From assembly GCA_002493325.1 (NCBI GenBank), contig DKYL01000059.1, positions 449-7,225 on the forward strand: a stretch of DNA of 6,777 nucleotides. Direction: 5' to 3'. Each line of letters begins with the position of its first letter. Within the stretch, counting starts at the first letter, position 1. The notes under the pieces are model-generated. The model was given only the letters and a program-made list of their open reading frames with translations. It had not been told where the DNA came from and did no database searches. Made by a program: the position numbers and the translations under genes. Shown here in pieces: positions 5,773 through 6,777 of the stretch. This DNA is from Ruminococcaceae bacterium UBA7101. Lineage in GTDB: Bacteria > Bacillota > Clostridia > Oscillospirales > Acutalibacteraceae.

Positions 5773-5961
5773 TTATTCCAAAACCAATGCTTTTTTAGGG
5801 CAGAAATTAGAGCATTTACCGCATTTTATACATTTGCTTTCATCAATAACAGGAGCATCAAATCCGCTCTGACTTATTGCGCCCACAGGGCACATTGCCA
5901 TTGCAGGGCACTTATGATTTTTCGGGCATCTTTCAATAATAACATTTAATTTTTTACTCAT
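5773..5961 (-). CDS. Small 4Fe-4S ferredoxin-like protein
   Basis: This 62-aa protein probably carries iron-sulfur clusters for electron transfer; its partner is unknown. The C-terminal half has a textbook motif, C44-x2-C47-x2-C50-x3-C54-P. The N-terminal half is atypical: C12-x5-C18-x5-C24-P within RCPKNHKCPAMAMCPVGAI. In the two-cluster ferredoxin arrangement, C44, C47, C50 and C24 would hold one 4Fe-4S cluster. Only C12, C18 and C54 are then left for the other, so the second site may be a 3Fe-4S cluster, may use another ligand such as His16, or may be lost. The longest ORF starts at 5967, only one base from the ribosome binding site AAGGAG (5974-5969). ATG 5961, seven bases away, is the better start. 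It lies 25 bp downstream of a possible 35-aa ORF on the same transcript and ends at a bidirectional terminator. Confidence 0.88.
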   Translation of the reverse strand: MSKKLNVIIERCPKNHKCPAMAMCPVGAISQSGFDAPVIDESKCIKCGKCSNFCPKKALVLE

Positions 5962-5986
5962 AAACATTCTCCTTATAATAAATAAT

Positions 5987-6094
5987 TCACTTATCTTTTA
6001 TGTTCTGCAAACTATAAATATACTTAAATTCAATTTTACCCTTTGTATTAAATTCCGCATTATAATTCACTTCGCAATATTCAGAAACAAACAT
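5987..6094 (-). CDS. Possible 35-aa protein preceding the Fe-S gene
   Basis: I do not recognise this product. The ORF can start at ATG 6112 (41 aa, MNLGEIMFVSEYCEV) or ATG 6094 (35 aa, MFVSEYCEVNYNAEFNTKG). The second start is preferred because AGGTG (6104-6100) lies five bases upstream, whereas nothing similar precedes the first. The peptide is soluble and charged, rich in Tyr, Asn and Lys, with one Cys and no membrane segment; it ends LQNIKDK. A promoter at 6181-6153 would produce a transcript carrying this ORF and then the Fe-S gene. It may be a real small protein, the remnant of a longer gene, or an untranslated leader with a chance ORF. The promoter and ribosome binding site favour translation, but no homology supports it. 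Confidence 0.5.
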   Translation of the reverse strand: MFVSEYCEVNYNAEFNTKGKIEFKYIYSLQNIKDK

Positions 6095-6152
6095 AATTTC
6101 ACCTAAATTCATATATCACTGCCTGCAATATCAATCTGACTTTTCTTTTTTT

Positions 6153-6181
6153 ATGATACCACACACATAAATAAATGTCCA
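6153..6181 (-). promoter_or_regulatory. Promoter of the small ORF / Fe-S gene unit
   Basis: On the minus strand TGGACA (6181-6176) and TATCAT (6158-6153) are 17 bp apart, with TGG before the -10 as an extended -10. The start point would be near 6146, about 50 bp before ATG 6094. The 3' end of the preceding terminator stem lies only 6 bp upstream of the -35, so the Fe-S unit appears transcriptionally separate from the spoVAD unit. Confidence 0.72.
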
Positions 6182-6187
6182 CATACA

Positions 6188-6217
6188 AAAAACACAGAAA
6201 AATTTTTCTGTGTTTTT
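6188..6217 (-). terminator. Terminator of the spoVAD unit
   Basis: A 30-bp perfect palindrome (AAAAACACAGAAAAA and its complement, centred at 6202/6203) lies 5 bp past the stop of the 51-aa membrane gene. Its outer A5/T5 arms provide the U-tract on the minus strand. No plus-strand gene enters from the left, so the minus strand is the relevant direction. Confidence 0.8.
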
Positions 6218-6222
6218 CCGAA

Positions 6223-6378
6223 TCATATTTTATTGATTTTGCTGTCTCTTATCAACAAAACGCCCTGAAGAACAACAAGCACAAAAGCAAATATTTTAAT
6301 CGCTATTGACACAATTTCAAGCACGTTTGAAATCTCTCTGAATGACGATAAAAGCTTTACACTGTTAAAATTTTTCAT
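6223..6378 (-). CDS. Small single-pass membrane protein downstream of spoVAD (51 aa)
   Basis: The function is unknown and I recognise no family. The protein has a basic, soluble N-terminus (about 1-20), one predicted membrane segment (about 22-43, IVSIAIKIFAFVLVVLQGVLLI, with a lone Lys28), and a short basic tail RDSKINKI. The longest ORF starts at 6408 inside spoVAD. ATG 6378 is preferred because GGAGG (6389-6385) lies six bases upstream, within the last codons of spoVAD. The spoVAD stop TAG (6382-6380) is one base from this ATG, so translation is almost certainly coupled and the two are made together, presumably in the developing spore. It is too short and lacks the multi-pass pattern of SpoVAE, the usual downstream partner. 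A role in the inner spore membrane near the SpoVA channel is an inference from context. Confidence 0.75.
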   Translation of the reverse strand: MKNFNSVKLLSSFREISNVLEIVSIAIKIFAFVLVVLQGVLLIRDSKINKI

Positions 6379-6379
6379 A

Positions 6380-6777
6380 CTACACCTCCAGCAGAACAGC
6401 ATGGGCAATGCCGGGAATCGTATTTCCCTGTTTGCTTGAAGTCGGCGACATTAAAGCACCCGTAGCCACAAATAAAACCTTTTTCAGCCTGCCCTTTTTC
6501 ATATTCTTAATAATATGCGAGCATAAAACCGACGCACTGCAGCCGCAGCCTGAACCGCCTGAATTAACATCCTGCTCCTCGAGATTAAAAATCATTTTAC
6601 CGCAGTCATTGTGATAGGCACGAATATCAATGCTCTGCTCCTTTTCAAGTATTTCATAAAGCAGTTCACTGCCTGTATAACCTAAGTCACCAGTTAAAAT
6701 CAAATCATAGTCCGAAGGTGCACTCTCGCTGTCCTTTAGAAAGTCGCTAATAGTCCTTGCCGCAGCAGGTGCCATTG
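6380..6777 (-). CDS. spoVAD: Stage V sporulation protein AD, C-terminal part (runs off the right edge)
   Basis: About 132 residues are present, from MAPAAARTISDFL to the stop; the full protein is normally about 340 residues, so the first 60 percent lies outside the window. Recognisable SpoVAD stretches are YDLILTGDLGYTGSELL, the glycine-cysteine signature GGSGCGCSASV, KKVLFVATGALMSP and IPGIAHAVLLE at the end. SpoVAD has a thiolase-like fold without thiolase activity and is the dipicolinic acid-binding subunit of the SpoVA system, which loads the calcium-dipicolinate store into the forespore and releases it at germination. The methionine at 6775 is internal, not the start. The gene is immediately followed, with one base between, by a 51-aa membrane protein gene and then a terminator, not by spoVAE. 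Its promoter, normally sigma-G dependent, would be outside the window. Confidence 0.95.
   Translation of the reverse strand, partial: MAPAAARTISDFLKDSESAPSDYDLILTGDLGYTGSELLYEILEKEQSIDIRAYHNDCGKMIFNLEEQDVNSGGSGCGCSASVLCSHIIKNMKKGRLKKVLFVATGALMSPTSSKQGNTIPGIAHAVLLEV

Noticed and set aside
6408..6614. 68-codon plus-strand ORF opposite spoVAD
   Set aside because: It is antisense to well-conserved spoVAD codons and has no supporting signals.
1..6777. Mobile elements, CRISPR arrays, tRNA or rRNA genes
   Set aside because: No transposase or integrase ORF, no regularly spaced repeats, and no tRNA-like or rRNA-like sequence was found on reading through the window.

Overview
This window looks like chromosome from a low-GC, anaerobic, endospore-forming Firmicute of class Clostridia, probably a gut lineage. 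Three things point there: the C-terminal part of spoVAD at the right edge, a small clostridial-style Fe-S protein, and AT-rich DNA with strong purine-rich ribosome binding sites. The placement is an inference; no rRNA or tRNA is present to settle it.

Layout, left to right. At 1-56 an upstream unit ends in a strong terminator. A small XRE-type repressor gene (330-124, minus) diverges from a two-gene plus-strand unit: a 443-aa Sel1/TPR-like protein with a C-terminal 'CFI-box' domain (423-1754), then an overlooked 49-aa six-cysteine protein (1770-1919). The 92-bp intergenic region holds a good promoter and two perfect palindromes made of GTTAC/GTAAC half-sites, a likely operator. After a terminator, a minus-strand gene (2993-1977) encodes a GH18-fold lipoprotein. 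Back-to-back with it is a large plus-strand gene (3127-5718, 863 aa). This joins a TetM/EF-G-like ribosomal GTPase to a C-terminal YacP/Rae1-like NYN nuclease domain. A bidirectional terminator follows. The rest is on the minus strand: a 62-aa 4Fe-4S protein preceded in its transcript by a possible 35-aa ORF with its own promoter, then a palindromic terminator, a 51-aa single-pass membrane protein, and the C-terminal part of SpoVAD running off the window.

The main item of interest is the GTPase-nuclease fusion. Ribosomal protection GTPases and Rae1 both act at the ribosomal A site, so one polypeptide carrying both suggests a factor that enters stalled or drug-blocked ribosomes and cuts the mRNA there. 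Its promoter is bracketed by a perfect 9-bp inverted repeat whose second arm covers the ribosome binding site. The linker before the nuclease holds two in-phase A-rich slip sites that could yield a GTPase-only product. The second notable unit is the XRE / CFI-box / Cys-rich trio, which looks like a self-regulated module of unknown function.

The ribosome binding sites indicate shorter starts than the longest ORFs for six minus- or plus-strand genes (124-330, 1977-2993, 3127-5718, 5773-5961, 5987-6094, 6223-6378). No insertion sequence, CRISPR array, tRNA or rRNA was seen.
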